Shown here: positions 18,076 through 38,545 of the stretch, one piece after another
Layout: every line of letters begins with the position of its first letter
Numbering within the stretch: position 1 is the first letter of the stretch
Translations under genes and position numbers: made by a program
Notes under the pieces: model-generated
The model's input: only the letters and a program-made list of their open reading frames with translations
Told to the model about the DNA's origin: nothing
Database searches by the model: none
NCBI RefSeq assembly: GCF_022458985.1
Contig: NC_061774.1
Location: 14,746,616-14,810,615, forward strand
Direction of reading: 5' to 3'
Source of the DNA: Mugil cephalus
Lineage: Eukaryota > Chordata > Actinopteri > Mugiliformes > Mugilidae
Length of the DNA: 64,000 bases

Positions 18076-18188
18076 TGGTAGTAGATTCGTGTGCATAGTC
18101 ACTTCAGTTTTCTGCAAGGTTGTCATTTTAGGTCTATAGGTTATATAGGTATTTAAATTTGATAGGAATTGTATCATTATTTATATCA

Positions 18189-18209
18189 TTATATATATAT
18201 ATATATATA
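18189..18209. repeat. (AT)n microsatellite
   Basis: About ten AT units occur in the phykpl-fam53c spacer. Confidence 0.85.
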
Positions 18210-18475
18210 AAATACATCTGCATAGAGGTGTTTAGTCCCATTTGAAATCATGCTGTTGCTTTATTTAGAAGGGTCTAACTGTAGGACTGTGAAATGGGAC
18301 AGAGACGCAAAATGAGTGCATAATGTGTTGCTGCGATTTTAGTTTTATTTGGGAATGAAGTGAAATACGTCATAATTAAATTATACATGCTATACGCCAT
18401 TTTTGAGACTGCTCGGATTATGATTCCTTCGAGATTTGTGTTCAAACAACCTCTGCAGTGGTATCGCCCGAAGGC

Positions 18476-18538
18476 TATAAATACACCGTCGCTCCGCTCA
18501 CTCTGCAGCTTCGGTTGCTAAGGAACCGCAGAACGCAG
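18476..18538 (+). promoter_or_regulatory. TATA box and first noncoding exon of fam53c
   Basis: TATAAATA at 18476-18483 would place transcription start near 18505. A noncoding exon then ends at the donor CGCAG|GTAATC (18538/18539). Inside this exon, GTTGCTAAGGAAC (18514-18526) fits an RFX X-box (RYYNYY-N-RRNRAC). The next acceptor is at 20434, giving a first intron of about 1.9 kb. Confidence 0.55.
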
Positions 18539-20434
18539 GTAATCCATCAGGACGGCCGTAGCATGCTAGCTAGCAACCAGGCTGCGTGACCAAGCTAACG
18601 CCACAACTAATTTAGATATACAGTATGGGAACGGGCGTGCGCTTTATTAACGCACATTTTCACAGCCTTGACAAATCAAGTCTACAACCGTCTACTCTGA
18701 CAAGCCACTAACTGGAAGCATATGGTCAGAATTTAACAAAATAATTGTGATTTTAGTTACTGCACTTGTTACCCTATTAGCTAGCCGACCTAACCGGCTA
18801 ATAACTTGGTGCATCGTGTTGAGCTAGCTTGCCATATAGCACCTTGGTCGTCAGCTAATGTCGGTATCCAATTTAGCCAACAAATCTAGCATTATTTCAG
18901 TGACATATATCTGTTCTGCATCTGACGTTTTGGAGAACGGTAGAGGTTTTAGCTATCGATTACAAACGTGGTGCTGGTAAATGGAAAACCTGCGCAACAA
19001 CGTCTTAAAATCAACTTGTTGGCTTACATGTCAGTAAAGTATCTTGACGTCTGAGCTGTTAAATTAACCCCGATAGTCGTAGTCGGTGATTTGTTATGAG
19101 CACGCCTTTACTTGTCGTTTTGAAAGCATGGTTAATTTTGTGTAATGTTAACCCGCATAATTATTTGTCACAGTCAATAAGTGATAAAGTTTGGATTTGA
19201 CTGGTGCTTGGCAGCACTGCGCCGGAGCATTCTGTGATCTTCTGGTCTTGTAACGGGGGCTGCTGCACCGGGATGCGGTTTATCCTCTCCCCCTCGTCTG
19301 CTGGCATGTGGATCTAGGCTAGCAATGTAGCACCATGTTTGAAACAAGGAAGAAGGCCCTGGAGGCCACATCTGACTGTCAACAGCAAGTGTTGAAATCA
19401 AGTCTTCAAGTCTCTCCAACGAAAAAGGACTCTGAATCTTATCAAATGGCTTAATTATGACTGAGAGACATGCATTGAAGTTGATAAAGTTTATACAATA
19501 AGGCTGTGTTTGAGCACTGAATGTACTTTAGACTCTGCACTTAAACAGCAGTGCAAAGGAAGGCATGAATGCTATGTTACATGTTCATACAGCAAACAAG
19601 GTTTTGGTTTCAATATGAGATCTTTTTTTGCCGTGTTTGTTGGAATTCCTCACATGCGACAGTGCAGGCTAATCTTTAGAGATGCTAAAGTCCTTAGTAA
19701 CTATTAGGCGTTACTAGCTGTGCCTGTATACTCCTCTCCATTTTGTCTTTGCCCTGGTAATATAAGTCCTTGAGTCCTGGTCACTATTCTTTTGTCCCTT
19801 GCAAAGATACCGTGGCATGCTTCCAACCCCTGTCCCATTCATTTTTCACACACACTTCCCCCATCCTTTCCCTTTTAGTCTCTCCCTCCCCCTTCAGTTC
19901 TCCTCACCACTCACAACTCTTGTCATTTGAGTTTATTGGACCCAACTAAGTTTGTTGCCTTTGTATCGCACCAGAGGTTTTTATTTGGGCACATACTCTG
20001 CACTTTTTCGGATTAGCACTAGTTCGTGTTTGGAGTCCCATTAGGAACTAGTCATGTTCACTTTACATGATGGAATGTGAAGTGTTTCTTTGTTCAGGGT
20101 TTCCTCGTGTCCATGTGTGCTCTCTGCCTTTGTGAGCATAAATTTCTGCTGCTACCTTTCACGTGTGAATGAGGCATTGCATGGATCCCAGCCTAGGTTT
20201 TGTATAGAAATATGTGGTTAGTATTCAGGCATTCGTTTTCCCGTACGGTGGGCTGTTTCTATGCAACAGTTAGAGCATGCTGAAGGACAGTTCCCATTAG
20301 CAGGTTTTAGTCTCCTCTTCAAGGCCTGATGTGTCTGTCTGACATTTTGTAGTATTTGCTGCAGTGTTTTTGTAGTATTTGCTGCAGGGTTTGTAATCTG
20401 TTTCATTTGCCTCTCTTCCTCTGTGTCCTTTTAG
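18539..20434 (+). other. fam53c intron 1, no gene seen
   Basis: This 1.9-kb interval between the noncoding first exon and the ATG-bearing exon is free of recognisable coding sequence. It starts GC/CpG-rich and becomes T-rich toward the acceptor. ORFs of up to 81 codons match no family I know. Confidence 0.5.
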
Positions 20435-20445
20435 GTGGTATTAAG

Positions 20446-20591
20446 ATGATGGTGGCATAGTGAGGAAGTTGGTCAGTCTGGCTGGTTGAGGTGTGGAGGG
20501 GACACCACAGGCCACGCCAGGATCCTGACTAATATTGTTTCCACTGCCCTCCATTAGTCTCCCCATCTCCATGTCTCTCCCTGGATCATAG
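20446..20591 (+). other. Two short uORFs in the fam53c leader
   Basis: ATG ATG GTG GCA TAG (20446-20460) and a six-codon frame, ATG TCT CTC CCT GGA TCA TAG (20571-20591), lie in the exon that carries the main ATG at 20600. The second stops 8 nt before it, too close for normal reinitiation. Translation therefore depends on leaky scanning or on an alternative leader. Confidence 0.55.
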
Positions 20592-20599
20592 CCACAATT

Positions 20600-22669
20600 A
20601 TGGTGACACTTATCACAGAGCAGCTCCGTAAGCAGAGTTTGGAAGAACCGTATCACAAGGCTTTCTCGTTCAATGTGAATGTGGTGAGTTTGAGACCAAA
20701 CCAAAATTTGCGCTTTAAGGCTACTGTTTTTTTCTTAAATTGTCTTTTTGGTTCTTAATGTCATTTTTTGTATTTGTTACAGTCATTACCTGCAGTGGGC
20801 TCCAGCCCCACTGTTTCATGGAGTGCTAGTAGATCAACACAAGGCAAGTTCATCCACTTAGAGCATTATCATCAACAGGTGGGGAGGTGTGTCTCATATA
20901 TCTTTCGTTTGTCATTTCCAGAGACCAGCTCAGCCACACATCCGTCATCCAGTGCCTGTTTGGAGGTTACCTGTGGGCATAATTCCCCTTGGCCTCCTTC
21001 CCTGTCTGGAGAACCCCTCCAGGGACCAGTGGTTTCCTTCACAGATGAGGCTTTGCAGAGTTCACCTCCACCACCACCTCCAAAACGCCACTGCCGCTCG
21101 CTCTCTGTTCCGGAGGATCTGTCTCGGTGCCGTTCAACCTGGCATCCCAGTGCATCAAAGGTGTGGACCCCGGTCATCCGCGGCTGCCACAGTGGAGGAG
21201 CGTCTAGTTCAGGCTCTGGAGCTAGCTCTTTGCCACTTTGCGGTCCCAGTCCCTCATTCACCTCTTCCTCCATACACTCATCTTCTAGCCCTACCTTCTT
21301 CAGCTTAGCACTGTCGTCTGACTCACCTTTATCATGGGGCTTCCCATGGGATCCCTATGACACACTGAAAGGAGCTTGTTCTGCCTCCTTCGCTACCCCT
21401 TCCTCCTGCTCCTCTTCACCAGCTCCCCTGGTTTCCCATTCATTGTTGCAGCGTCGCTTCTCCCTCTCTCCTGTGCACATTCACAATGCTCCCGTGGCAC
21501 ACTTGCCCCCCCAGCCCTCCCATGCTCCAGCTCTCACATATGGCTGTGCTGGCCTGGAGCACCCAGCTCTCTCTCAATCTCCCACTTCAGCCTGCAGCAC
21601 CCCAACATCTTCTAGACGCGACCTGCACCCCGCACTGCCACGATGCCACTCACAGCCCTGTGACATGCGCAAACCACGCTTGAAGAGGCGCCACGATCCA
21701 GACGTCCTGCCCTGCCCCAGGCCAGGCCTCGACTTCAGCAAGATGACACAGGTGAGCAAGAAAGTCCAATGACTGGATGAGGAAATCTACAAGTTTCGTC
21801 CGATTGGTGCATGTACTGAGTTATGCTAAAACGAAGAATGTAGTTAACGGGACGCGTAAGTAATCACCATGTTTGTGTTCACCTGTGCCAGCTATTAGAC
21901 TTTCTACCAAGAACCGGTTCCAGCTAGAGTTTTATCATTTGAAATTGGACTTCTGCTTTCAAACAACGAGACGGGTTGCCTCTGTGTTGACTTTGGTTTT
22001 GCAAATCCACATTGCTGCATGCTTTACAAGAGAAAGAATAACCAAAGAAAATCTAGTTGTGTTTGTTGGGTTTTGAATTATTAATGACAGAAAATGTGGA
22101 AGTTTGGATTGAGAAGTCTGTCCCATGATGCCAGCTCAGATATCCGATGCCTTTCCTCAGACTTCCCGCTCACTGTCAAATGCAGCCCAATTCTTTCAGT
22201 CTGGTTAGACGTGTCAGCCAAGCTCATAAACTCTGTTTCTCTGTACTTAACAAACACAAAGCGCATGCCAACTTCCTACCATTGATTGATTGATGTCCTC
22301 AATGGGTGTGGTCCCAGTTTATTCAGAAAATGCAATAAGAGCTCATTTTAACGTGTTTTGCATTAAGTTAAATGATGTAATTATCAAATCATGATCATGA
22401 CACTTCATTCTCTTTTGTAGATTGGTAATATTGAGACACTAGTGTGTGGAACAAGATCCAGTGTTCCTGCGTCATGCCAGGCAGACCAGCGCTCGGCCTT
22501 CTCACCTGCTGACTTCCTGGGACGGTCCAGCATCGGGCCGCTAAGTGAAAGTGAAGAAGAAGAAGAAGAGGAGGAGGAAAGAAACAGGACTGTATTAGAT
22601 GGAGGACAAAAGATTGTTTTTGAAAGAGACTGCACAGAATTGGACTTGAACCTTATAGAAGAAAACTGA
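20600..22669 (+). CDS. fam53c: FAM53C, FAM53-family nuclear regulator
   Basis: Exons 20600-20683, 20783-20843, 20922-21751 and 22421-22669 give 407 residues (human FAM53C has 392). The start MVTLITEQLRKQSLEE and the end ELDLNLIEEN are diagnostic for FAM53C. Conserved family blocks in between are PPKRHCRSLSVPEDLSRCR, SKVWTPV, FSLSPV, RCHSQPCD and KRRHDPD...RPGLDFSKM. Ser/Pro-rich linkers and a Glu run precede the C-terminus. FAM53 proteins are mostly disordered and bind the kinase DYRK1A and SMAD-type partners in the nucleus; the exact role of this member is poorly defined. The 78-bp gap between exons 2 and 3 has a GC donor (AAG|GCAAGT) and a good acceptor. It is also open in frame, so a 433-residue retained form is possible. 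Confidence 0.93.
20844..20921 (+). other. Candidate 78-bp GC-AG intron of fam53c
   Basis: The boundary AAG|GCAAGT has the strong consensus needed for a GC donor, and TTTCGTTTGTCATTTCCAG is a good acceptor. Length is 78 bp, a multiple of three with no stop, so it can be either spliced or translated. The encoded stretch (GKFIHLEHYHQQ...) resembles nothing in the human protein. Confidence 0.6.
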
Positions 22670-23867
22670 CCAAACCTTGGCGCTACCAGTGTGATTACTG
22701 CATTCATAATCAAGCACACCTCTAGGCTTCGGGCACTCATCAGGCAGTGACCCTGCTGCCCTACTAAGGCATATGTTCAGAGATCATAATTAAGAACTAA
22801 GCAAGTAGGCGCTAATATCAAATTACAATGCTATGACTGAGCTAGTTCACTATTCAACATTTTGCAGAAATGTCAGTGCCTGCCTGTTCAGCACTCCATA
22901 GGGAAATGTGCATGAGCAAATAAGCAAGTTTTCATGCGCACAGAATTTTGAATAATATTTGATAATAATACAAGTCTTAGCATTGGTTTGCATCTTGATA
23001 GTCTTACATATCCTCATTGAAGAACACTTATATACAGGACTAAGCAGAATGTTCCTAAGTTTTCCTCGACTTATTTACAGGACAGAAATCCAGAAGGTAG
23101 ATGGGTGGCATTCTTCAGTGTCATTTCACAAACCGGAGTAGTTTCATTTTCATAATTGGGTCTAAGTTTAGACTTGAATAAATGTGAGCTGTTAAGGGTG
23201 GACAAAATGTTGCAGTGTGTGGGCCAGAATAATACAGGATTAACACAAGCATACAGTACATATTTAAATGTTCTCCTGTAACTTTAACAGGATACATTCC
23301 AGGATTCACTGCACTTCTTTAAACCCCCACAGACCCTGAAGACACATATGTTTACTGCTGTTCTGTCATTCATTTTCGCTTGTCCCTTTGGAACAAGTCT
23401 TCATCGTAAACGAGAACATGTTCTGGTAATAACAGAAAGACGATTGCCCCCTTTTGTTTATGAATTCATTCATTTTTTTTGGGGGGGAAGTTCCATAATT
23501 GACATTAACATACCTTGTCAACAGTACCACTGTTAACTGACCATGCCTTAAGCTTAAACTACAGAGGTCTCGGTGCTCTGGTCTTCTTTTCACAGCCAGA
23601 CATTTTTGCAATCTCCATTTGCACTGATTCAGATATTTTTGAACATGTGGCACACACTATTACAGTCAGTTGAATAACTGAATCAGTGCTGCAGCTGGAC
23701 TCCGCAGGGCACAATGTAATGTACTGTACAGTGGTTAGAGTGAGTGCACACGTCCAGCCAATTCTGTGAGAGGATGTGACAACGGTGGTAGCGATGCAGA
23801 TGATCTGGTGGCCTTTAAGAAATGATTTTTTCAGATGGAAATATACCTGTTGCACAATTTATGTACA

Positions 23868-23873
23868 AATAAA
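23868..23873 (+). terminator. Polyadenylation signal of fam53c
   Basis: AATAAA lies about 1.2 kb after the stop codon, followed by T-rich sequence; it is the first convincing signal. Confidence 0.65.
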
Positions 23874-23889
23874 ATTTAATAGAGATTTC

Positions 23890-24480
23890 TTTTTTCTTTT
23901 TCCAAAAAAGTGTCATGTCTTGCTTTTATAATGAATCCTGCTACTGTCTCAAGCAAAGGGCAGCTGGACTTGTTGGGTTTTCTTTAAGTTGTTTTGCCAC
24001 TCATCCAAGTAGCTGCTGCTGTTATAAATGTTTGGTGTGGAGTTTTGTTAGGAATGAAATAGGATACTCACCTGTAATTAGGGGGGATTTGTTTTGATCC
24101 TCTGAAACTCCTAACACAAGCTGATCAGACTTTTTCAACTGAAGAATCTACTTTGACGAGTGGTGAAATATATTGACTTCGGCTGTTATTGTGACACCTA
24201 GTGGCTGACCTCCATATAATATTGACGCTGCATTAATATACAGAGTTATGTCCAGTCTCACATTTTAAACATCGGAAATAGACGCATATATATCTAAACG
24301 ATGGCTTCGGGGAATAAACTATACATTTGGCACAAACCGTATTGTGATGTGTAAATTAGCTAAAACGACTCTGAGAACACGCGATGGGTGAACCTTTAAA
24401 AAAAAAAAAAAAATATCGGATAAAGTTAAACTGCACCAGAATAGTTAGTGGTGATTGTGCAATTGGAACTTGTTGCACTG
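23890..24480. other. Intergenic spacer, fam53c to ctbp1
   Basis: The space is AT-rich with an A-run at 24398-24412. No gene seen. CpG content rises from about 24480, marking the ctbp1 promoter area. Confidence 0.5.
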
Positions 24481-25710
24481 AGAAGTATTACATGCTCCGC
24501 CGTGGACGGTGAGGGCGCTCCTTCCAGTCCACGGACGCTTTTTCACAGACTGTCTGACCCCCCCATCAACAAGCCACTTCCTCTTTTGTCTAATTTCATG
24601 GCGATCGGGAGAGAGGGAACACCACCGACGCACGCACACTGTCTCAGCACTCCTCAAAGAGTTTATTCGGGGTAAATAATTGACGTTTTTTTTTTCCAAG
24701 ATTGGTTTTCTGGCGAACAAAGTAGATATAACGGAGTTCAATCACGAGGGGATTCACATTTCCACGCTGAATGACTCATTATTTCGGCTTCTGGGTCAGA
24801 TATTTCACATTGTGGCTGATAACACATCGGACGGAATGGGCTCGCGTCTCTCCTCCACGCTCAGCGGCACGCGAGTTAACGGCGCTGGCTAACGTTAGCA
24901 TTAGCATTAGCAATGCTGCAAACGTCTCATACATGGACTTGTATAAATAGGTTATATGCACACACTTCACAAATTAACGGCCTCCAAATACCACCATGTG
25001 TTAATTGTGTTCGAGAGCTGGCAATAATTTCCAGTTTCCATTAAAATATTCACCACTTTGAGTACTCGAGTGTTTGTGTTTGGGTTAGCCAGCCAGCCAG
25101 CTAGCTGCCGTGCTATTCATTTAGTTAGCATTAGCTCGGGGGGCTATTCAGAAGTTAATGTTTGCTAAACAAGCTGAGAACAGGCGAACTAAGAACGGCG
25201 CATTTTTCACAAACACGGGTTAAATAATTTATCAGCTGCACTGAACCGATAAAAATATCCGCCATTCATTGCATTATGATTGTGGACAGATTAGAAGAAG
25301 GCTAGATAGCACTCTAAGCTACTGAGTTAACGGGAACTATTGATCATTTCACCTTTTAATTTATCGGTAAGATTAAACACTCGTGTCGTTATCGATGTTA
25401 CCATATTGAGTAATTCTTTAATTGTGCTGTTTGTGAGTGGTGTTGTTATTAATAGCCAAACTTAAGTTAACCGAAAAGTTGGAGACCATTATAGAGAGCC
25501 ACGAAAAACACAGACACTCGTCTCTTTAGTAAGTTATAAGAACAAATTGCCTTCATTTCAACGAATTTGGCAATCTTGTAACACGTGTCCGTTGCTGTGT
25601 GTGTATTTCAAATTAACAAGTAGGACTTGTCTTTTTGACAAACCACCTGTAGTGGTACAAACTGTGCAACTTGATCACAATCTAAAGTCAATATACCGTT
25701 GCTTTGTTTT
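24480..25710 (+). promoter_or_regulatory. Upstream promoter and leader region of ctbp1
   Basis: CpG-bearing sequence with a donor-like CGGG|GTAAAT at 24671/24672 may hold the first noncoding exon. The palindrome GCTAACGTTAGC (24888-24899) runs straight into two ATTAGC repeats. The rest up to 25710 is AT-rich, with no gene seen. The start site cannot be fixed from sequence alone. Confidence 0.4.
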
Positions 25711-25713
25711 CAG

Positions 25714-25762
25714 TGTAAACTAAGTTGTCTACCGGATTGGCACAACAGACACTGTTCTCCAG
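25714..25762 (+). other. Internal 5' noncoding exon of ctbp1
   Basis: A 49-bp block lies between a clear acceptor (GCTTTGTTTTCAG) and donor (TCTCCAG|GTGAGT). The next intron ends at 25906 with GCGTGCAG, leading to the exon that holds the ATG at 25991. Confidence 0.6.
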
Positions 25763-25990
25763 GTGAGTATCTGTCTCAAGTCAGCTGCTGGACAACCAAA
25801 ACATTTCTCTTGTTCCTCAAACACCGAGTTATTTGTGTATTTACGCACTGAGATGTAAACTATATTCCCTTTTTCGTGACTGACCGTGTCCATCGCTTGC
25901 GTGCAGGTGACACTAAGTGGACATCACTAAAGGGGCCCCGCCAGCACTTGGATCCGCTCTTCTGTGTCCCAGGTTAAGACTCCTTGGTCT

Positions 25991-33960
<7,970 letters not shown>

Positions 33961-36900
33961 CCCCCTCCGCTGCCGCCAGCACATTCCGCCATCTCTGGAA
34001 ACCAACCCCCCACCTCCCAGGATCAGACACAACCCGACCCTCTAGAACATCGGCAGCACCAGTTTGACCTGACGTGGATCTACAGTCTTTTCTCAGATCA
34101 CACAACCAGCCCAGGAGTGACCTATCCACAGCTAGCCCCGTCCCGCTCGGACCCCCCCCCCACTCCCACCACCACCACCAGAACACACACATCCCTCCTC
34201 CATCCTCATCTCACCCACCATCCCCCTCCCCTCCCTTCACTCCCCCACTACGTCAGCAATAACTGTTCTCAAGGATTCAATTATTGGATTGGTTTATTTC
34301 CTTAGTTGGCTGTTGTTTTAATGGAAAGTTGATCTGTTGTGGTTCTAGGTGTTAATGTTTGTTTGTTTGTTAAAAATGAAATAGCATTTCTGACGCAAGG
34401 CTTCGCAGCCTAGCGCCTCCTGCAGTCCTCCTCTGGTTCTGACCACTAGAGGCACAGAGACATAAAGGTTGAAGCCCCACTTTGTACATTAATGGCTCAT
34501 GTTACTGCTCTCTTCTTCTTCTTCTTTTCTTTTCTTTTCCTCCCCTAACTTACGACAAGGGGAAACGTGTACTGAAGTAAACCGGACAGAATTGCAAACA
34601 GTACTTTTCTGTCCTTCCCGAAAAGCATCTAGCCCCCCCCCCTCTGCCCTCGGCTGCCCTCGCCTCTCCTTCGGCGCCGTCGTCATCTTGCTCGGACCCG
34701 TGACGCGGTCGGCGCGGAGCTCTCTGACTCTCGATTGCGTTTCACCTGCGCGGCTCGAACCCGAGCGTTAAAACCGTCGTAGAGTGACGCGAAACATCAA
34801 CTTTTAATGCTGTGATGGTCTAGTTTTAAGACGGTCATCCCCCGTATCCGCACGTGCTCGGCCCCTCGTCAGTTTTCTTTTTTTTTTTTTTTTTTTTTTT
34901 TAATTCTGTCTCGATAGCGTGTCGATAGAGTGTGGTATCGGATCTCCTGCCAGCAGCCAGAGGTCTGTGTGTGGTGCCTAGTGCCCGCACGCGACCGACC
35001 GACCGACCGACCAACCACCATCTAAACGCTGCACACCAGACTCCCTGCCAGCAGAGGGCGCTGCCTGGCCGCTCAGAGCTGAGAGAGTTGCCTGCAGCTC
35101 GTTACAGGTTTAGTGATGAAGAACGTGATCACACACTGCCGAAATTTAAAAAAACAAACAAAAAAAAAACACACACAGGAAGGGTGAACAGGGATCTACC
35201 ACCGCCTTATTGTTTGACAAGAGCTCACCACACCACCACCACCACCACCATCCTCCTCCTCCTCCTACACCCACCCACCCTCCACTCCTCCCCCACTGTC
35301 ATGGCCCACCACCTTACACACCTGCTCATGAACCAGAACGCATCCAGTGTGAGGGGACAGTAGAGATTAGACGTAGGAGCGAAGGGGACAGTGGTCTTGC
35401 ATGCTGGCTCGTTAATGACAGTGGTGTGTGTGTGCGTGAGTGAGTGAGTGTGCGTGCGTGCGTGTGCGTGTTTGTACGTTCCCTCACCCTACTATGATAA
35501 CAGGCTGTTGTCGTTCCAAAGGAATAGTCCCTAGGAGTAACTCTTAAACGCTGTTGCCCTGGTGTCAAGGGAACACCTTTCTAGTACCTCAGTAACAGAT
35601 ATTGAATGTACCGTGCATACCCTTTTATTTTTTGTACAGATTTTCTAGATGACATCTTTCCTATTCTTTACTAGAAGGGTTGTGAAAATTGTAGCAGTAA
35701 TGACACAATAAAAAACGGAAATAAAATCCCCGTGAACCAATTAGACAAATTCTTCACTAAGGCCGCTGAATACTCAGGCTTCGAAAACAAAGCCAATATA
35801 TCTCTCTCTCTCTCGCTCTCTTTACCCTTTTTTTATTTCCTCGTGAAAAAAAAAGTCAGCACAATTCAGCGTCCCACCACCAACCCCCCCTCTACCCCCC
35901 TAAATTCATAGACCGATGTGTTTCGACCTCCAATCTTACCGGCTGACGGAAAAACAAAAACAAACAAAAAAAAAAAAACGAAAGGCGGTCGTCGTGGTCT
36001 GCTAGATTTCTTTTTTACTAGAACAGTAGTGGTAGATGCTGTTTTTCTTTGTTATTATTATTATTATTATTATTATTGTCCCCCTTTCATTGTCAAGCTG
36101 CTCTACCTATAGTGCATGTGAGGTAATTTTCAAGGGGGAATACTATTGATATACCCTGCCCGTACCCTCGCCCCCCTCCCCCTCGCCCCCCTCCCCCTTC
36201 CAAAGTGTTTTCAACCCGAGTTGCCATTTTTGTCGTGGTCAGTTTCCAGTGATGTACAGTTTTCCCCCCCTCAGAGTCTATGAGCGACACGGAGCATGTC
36301 TGTGTCCTGAGATGGTAGGCTCCTCTGTCATGTGATGAGTATATATTTTTTAAAAAAAAAAGTAACCCCCATAGTTTGGATTATGAGCATAATAGTAATC
36401 TTAAATTTTGCTGTTGATGATGATGATGATGATGATGATGATTATATATATTTTTCAGTTCAGCAGTGCACTGTTATGAAAACCATTCTGTTTTATTGTA
36501 GGATTTCATTTTTATGGATATGCTGTCTGTGTTCTACATGTTGTACTGAAACATTTCAGAGAAAACAAGAGATCCCCCCCGCCCCTACCAGTTGTTTTTT
36601 TTTTTTTTTTTTGTGAAAGAATTTGTCTTATCCCACTTGTGCTTTCCAGCTGATATCCTGTGGGCCTTACTTATTCTCTCCCTGTAACCGTAGCTGTTAT
36701 AGAAAAGCCGCCATGGAACCACTCACTGCCTTAATACAGTTGACCACAGCAGGTGAAGACAGGAAACGCACCCAGCCGAAACCGACGGGCCGCAACCCAG
36801 GCCGCTCCACAACAACAACAACAACAACAAAAGTATATAAAAAAAAAAAAAACAAGCTCCTCACACCCCGACAGGTTAAAACCTACCGCACCTTGCATTA

Positions 36901-37940
36901 CTTCTTCAGCGATGAACCACGTTTGGCCTTGTGTGAACAGTTTTTTCTCATTCTGCAATGACATGAAATCCAGCGTGACTTCTTAACTGTGCATTTGTGT
37001 TTGGGTCTTTTGTACTCGTAGTTTTTAAAAACAGTCAGCCCGGCGGTGTGTGCACGTGCGCAGGCTAACAGATAAGCACAGTGTGTGTATGCTCGCAACA
37101 GCTGATATTGTTCACTCTTGGGTGTGAGTCCGTGCCCCACTCCCTCCTCCACCGTCCTCCTCCGCCGTTCGCCGCCGCTCTGGGGCTTTTAAAGCGTCTT
37201 CCACAGGGTGGGGGCCGCTGGAGCCCCGGGGCGGCCGGTAAAGGAGGAGGAGGTGGTGGAGGTGGGGGTGGAGGTGGAGGGAGGGTGGGTGAAAGCCGGT
37301 GTGGTCTGTCAACAAAAAAGCGGAAAAATGATGGTGAGAGTTGGTCACTTTTTCTCTCTCAGGGTTCAAATGCACACATATCCTCCAGCAGTCGCCCTCT
37401 GTCTCGTGTCCCTCATCCCAGGTTTTTCTGCCCTCAGAACGTAGAATAAGCCTCGTGCGTTTCTTTTTTTTTTTTTGTCTTTATTTTATTTTATTTTTCT
37501 TACAAACCGCTGTCCCCCCTCTTTTCCCTCCCCCCTCTTTGTGCACAGGTCTGAACTTTTTTCTGTTTTTTTTTTTCTTTTTTTTTGCTTTTCCTTTGGC
37601 ACTGACATCTTACCATCTAACAAGGAATGAATGAATGAATGTTTGAACGTGACTTGAGTGTATAATGTTAAAATTGGGAAATGTATTTTTACAACATGTG
37701 AACATTTTTTTTTTTTTTTTTGTTTCCACTCACACTCATCGTGAATTGATTTTTTTTTCTTTCACCAGACTGCAAAAACAAACAAAAAAAAACAAATGAA
37801 AAAAAAAATCTCCTGTAACTAGGCTCTTAAGCTTTATTTTTGTTTTTGTTTACTTTTTTATTAGAAACAATCATGTTTGTGATGGTAACTTCCAATGGTA
37901 AACTCCACACCGTATTTTAATAAAATCTTAAAAATTAAAC
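33961..37940 (+). other. ctbp1 3' untranslated region
   Basis: After the stop, the sequence is continuous low-complexity DNA without coding signs: C-runs, CAC and CCT arrays (35227-35270), a TTA array (36052-36077), a GAT array (36415-36442), an AAC array (36818-36830), G-rich sequence (37235-37290) and many T-runs. AATAAA at 35707-35712 and 37919-37924 may give short and long forms. The many ORFs here are simple-repeat translations, such as His/Pro or Gly runs. Confidence 0.6.
37919..37924 (+). terminator. Distal polyadenylation signal of ctbp1
   Basis: AATAAA is followed within 40 bp by T-rich sequence. It is the last good signal before the gene-poor gap. An earlier hexamer at 35707-35712 could serve as a proximal site. 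Confidence 0.55.
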
Positions 37941-38545
37941 ATTTGCGACCTCTCTCTTTTTTTTTTTTTTATTTATCTCTTTTTTTTTTCCCATTTCTCT
38001 TAATGAGACTTTTTATCTGAACCCTGCTGTGTACTGAACCTTTAACTCTGCCTTCGGTCACGTCTCTTGAAAATGTCTCTGTGCTTGATTAGTACTGTTG
38101 AATAACGCAACACAATTAAAGCCAGGTCCGGCGTGTCATCTCGCTGCTCGAGGACACGGAGCTTTGCAGAACTTTAACCATAAACAAAATTGTTTGCCGG
38201 TGCCAGCTTTTTATAAGGCAGCGCTGGAGTGGCCGCGGCTTTTACGAGTGGGCCGAGTGAGTGGGGAGCACGGGGATGGGGGGCTACTGTGTGGACCCAC
38301 CAGGCAAAAGAGGGTGGAGGATTATCGGCCCCAAAATTGCTTCCACATGCATATAACCGCGGGCCCTAAAATGGAGAGAGGGAGAGATGGATTGTGTTTA
38401 CGGGTTGTGTGTTTTAATTTTCAGTTTGTGTCCAGTGGTTATTTTCAGCCCTGTAAACTATTGCTATGATACGAATGGTTCCCTGACTTACTTAGCATCG
38501 CACTCCTGTAATATTTTTAGAGAAAGAAAATGCAGCAGAGCCACA

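Larger units (their letters stand above)
17926..18475. promoter_or_regulatory. Shared phykpl / fam53c promoter region
   Basis: The two genes are head to head: the phykpl ATG is at 17925 on the minus strand and the fam53c TATA box at 18476 on the plus strand, about 550 bp apart. An NRF1 motif (TGCGCATGCGT, 18065-18075) lies nearer phykpl, and an (AT)n run sits at 18189-18209. Co-regulation is possible but not shown. Confidence 0.6.

Noticed and set aside
20872-21273. Minus-strand frame of 133 codons.
   Set aside because: It is a shadow of the Ser/Pro-rich fam53c exon on the other strand.
34932-35363. 143-codon plus-strand frame after ctbp1.
   Set aside because: It consists of low-complexity 3'UTR (CAC, CCT and A-runs); no start context or family match.
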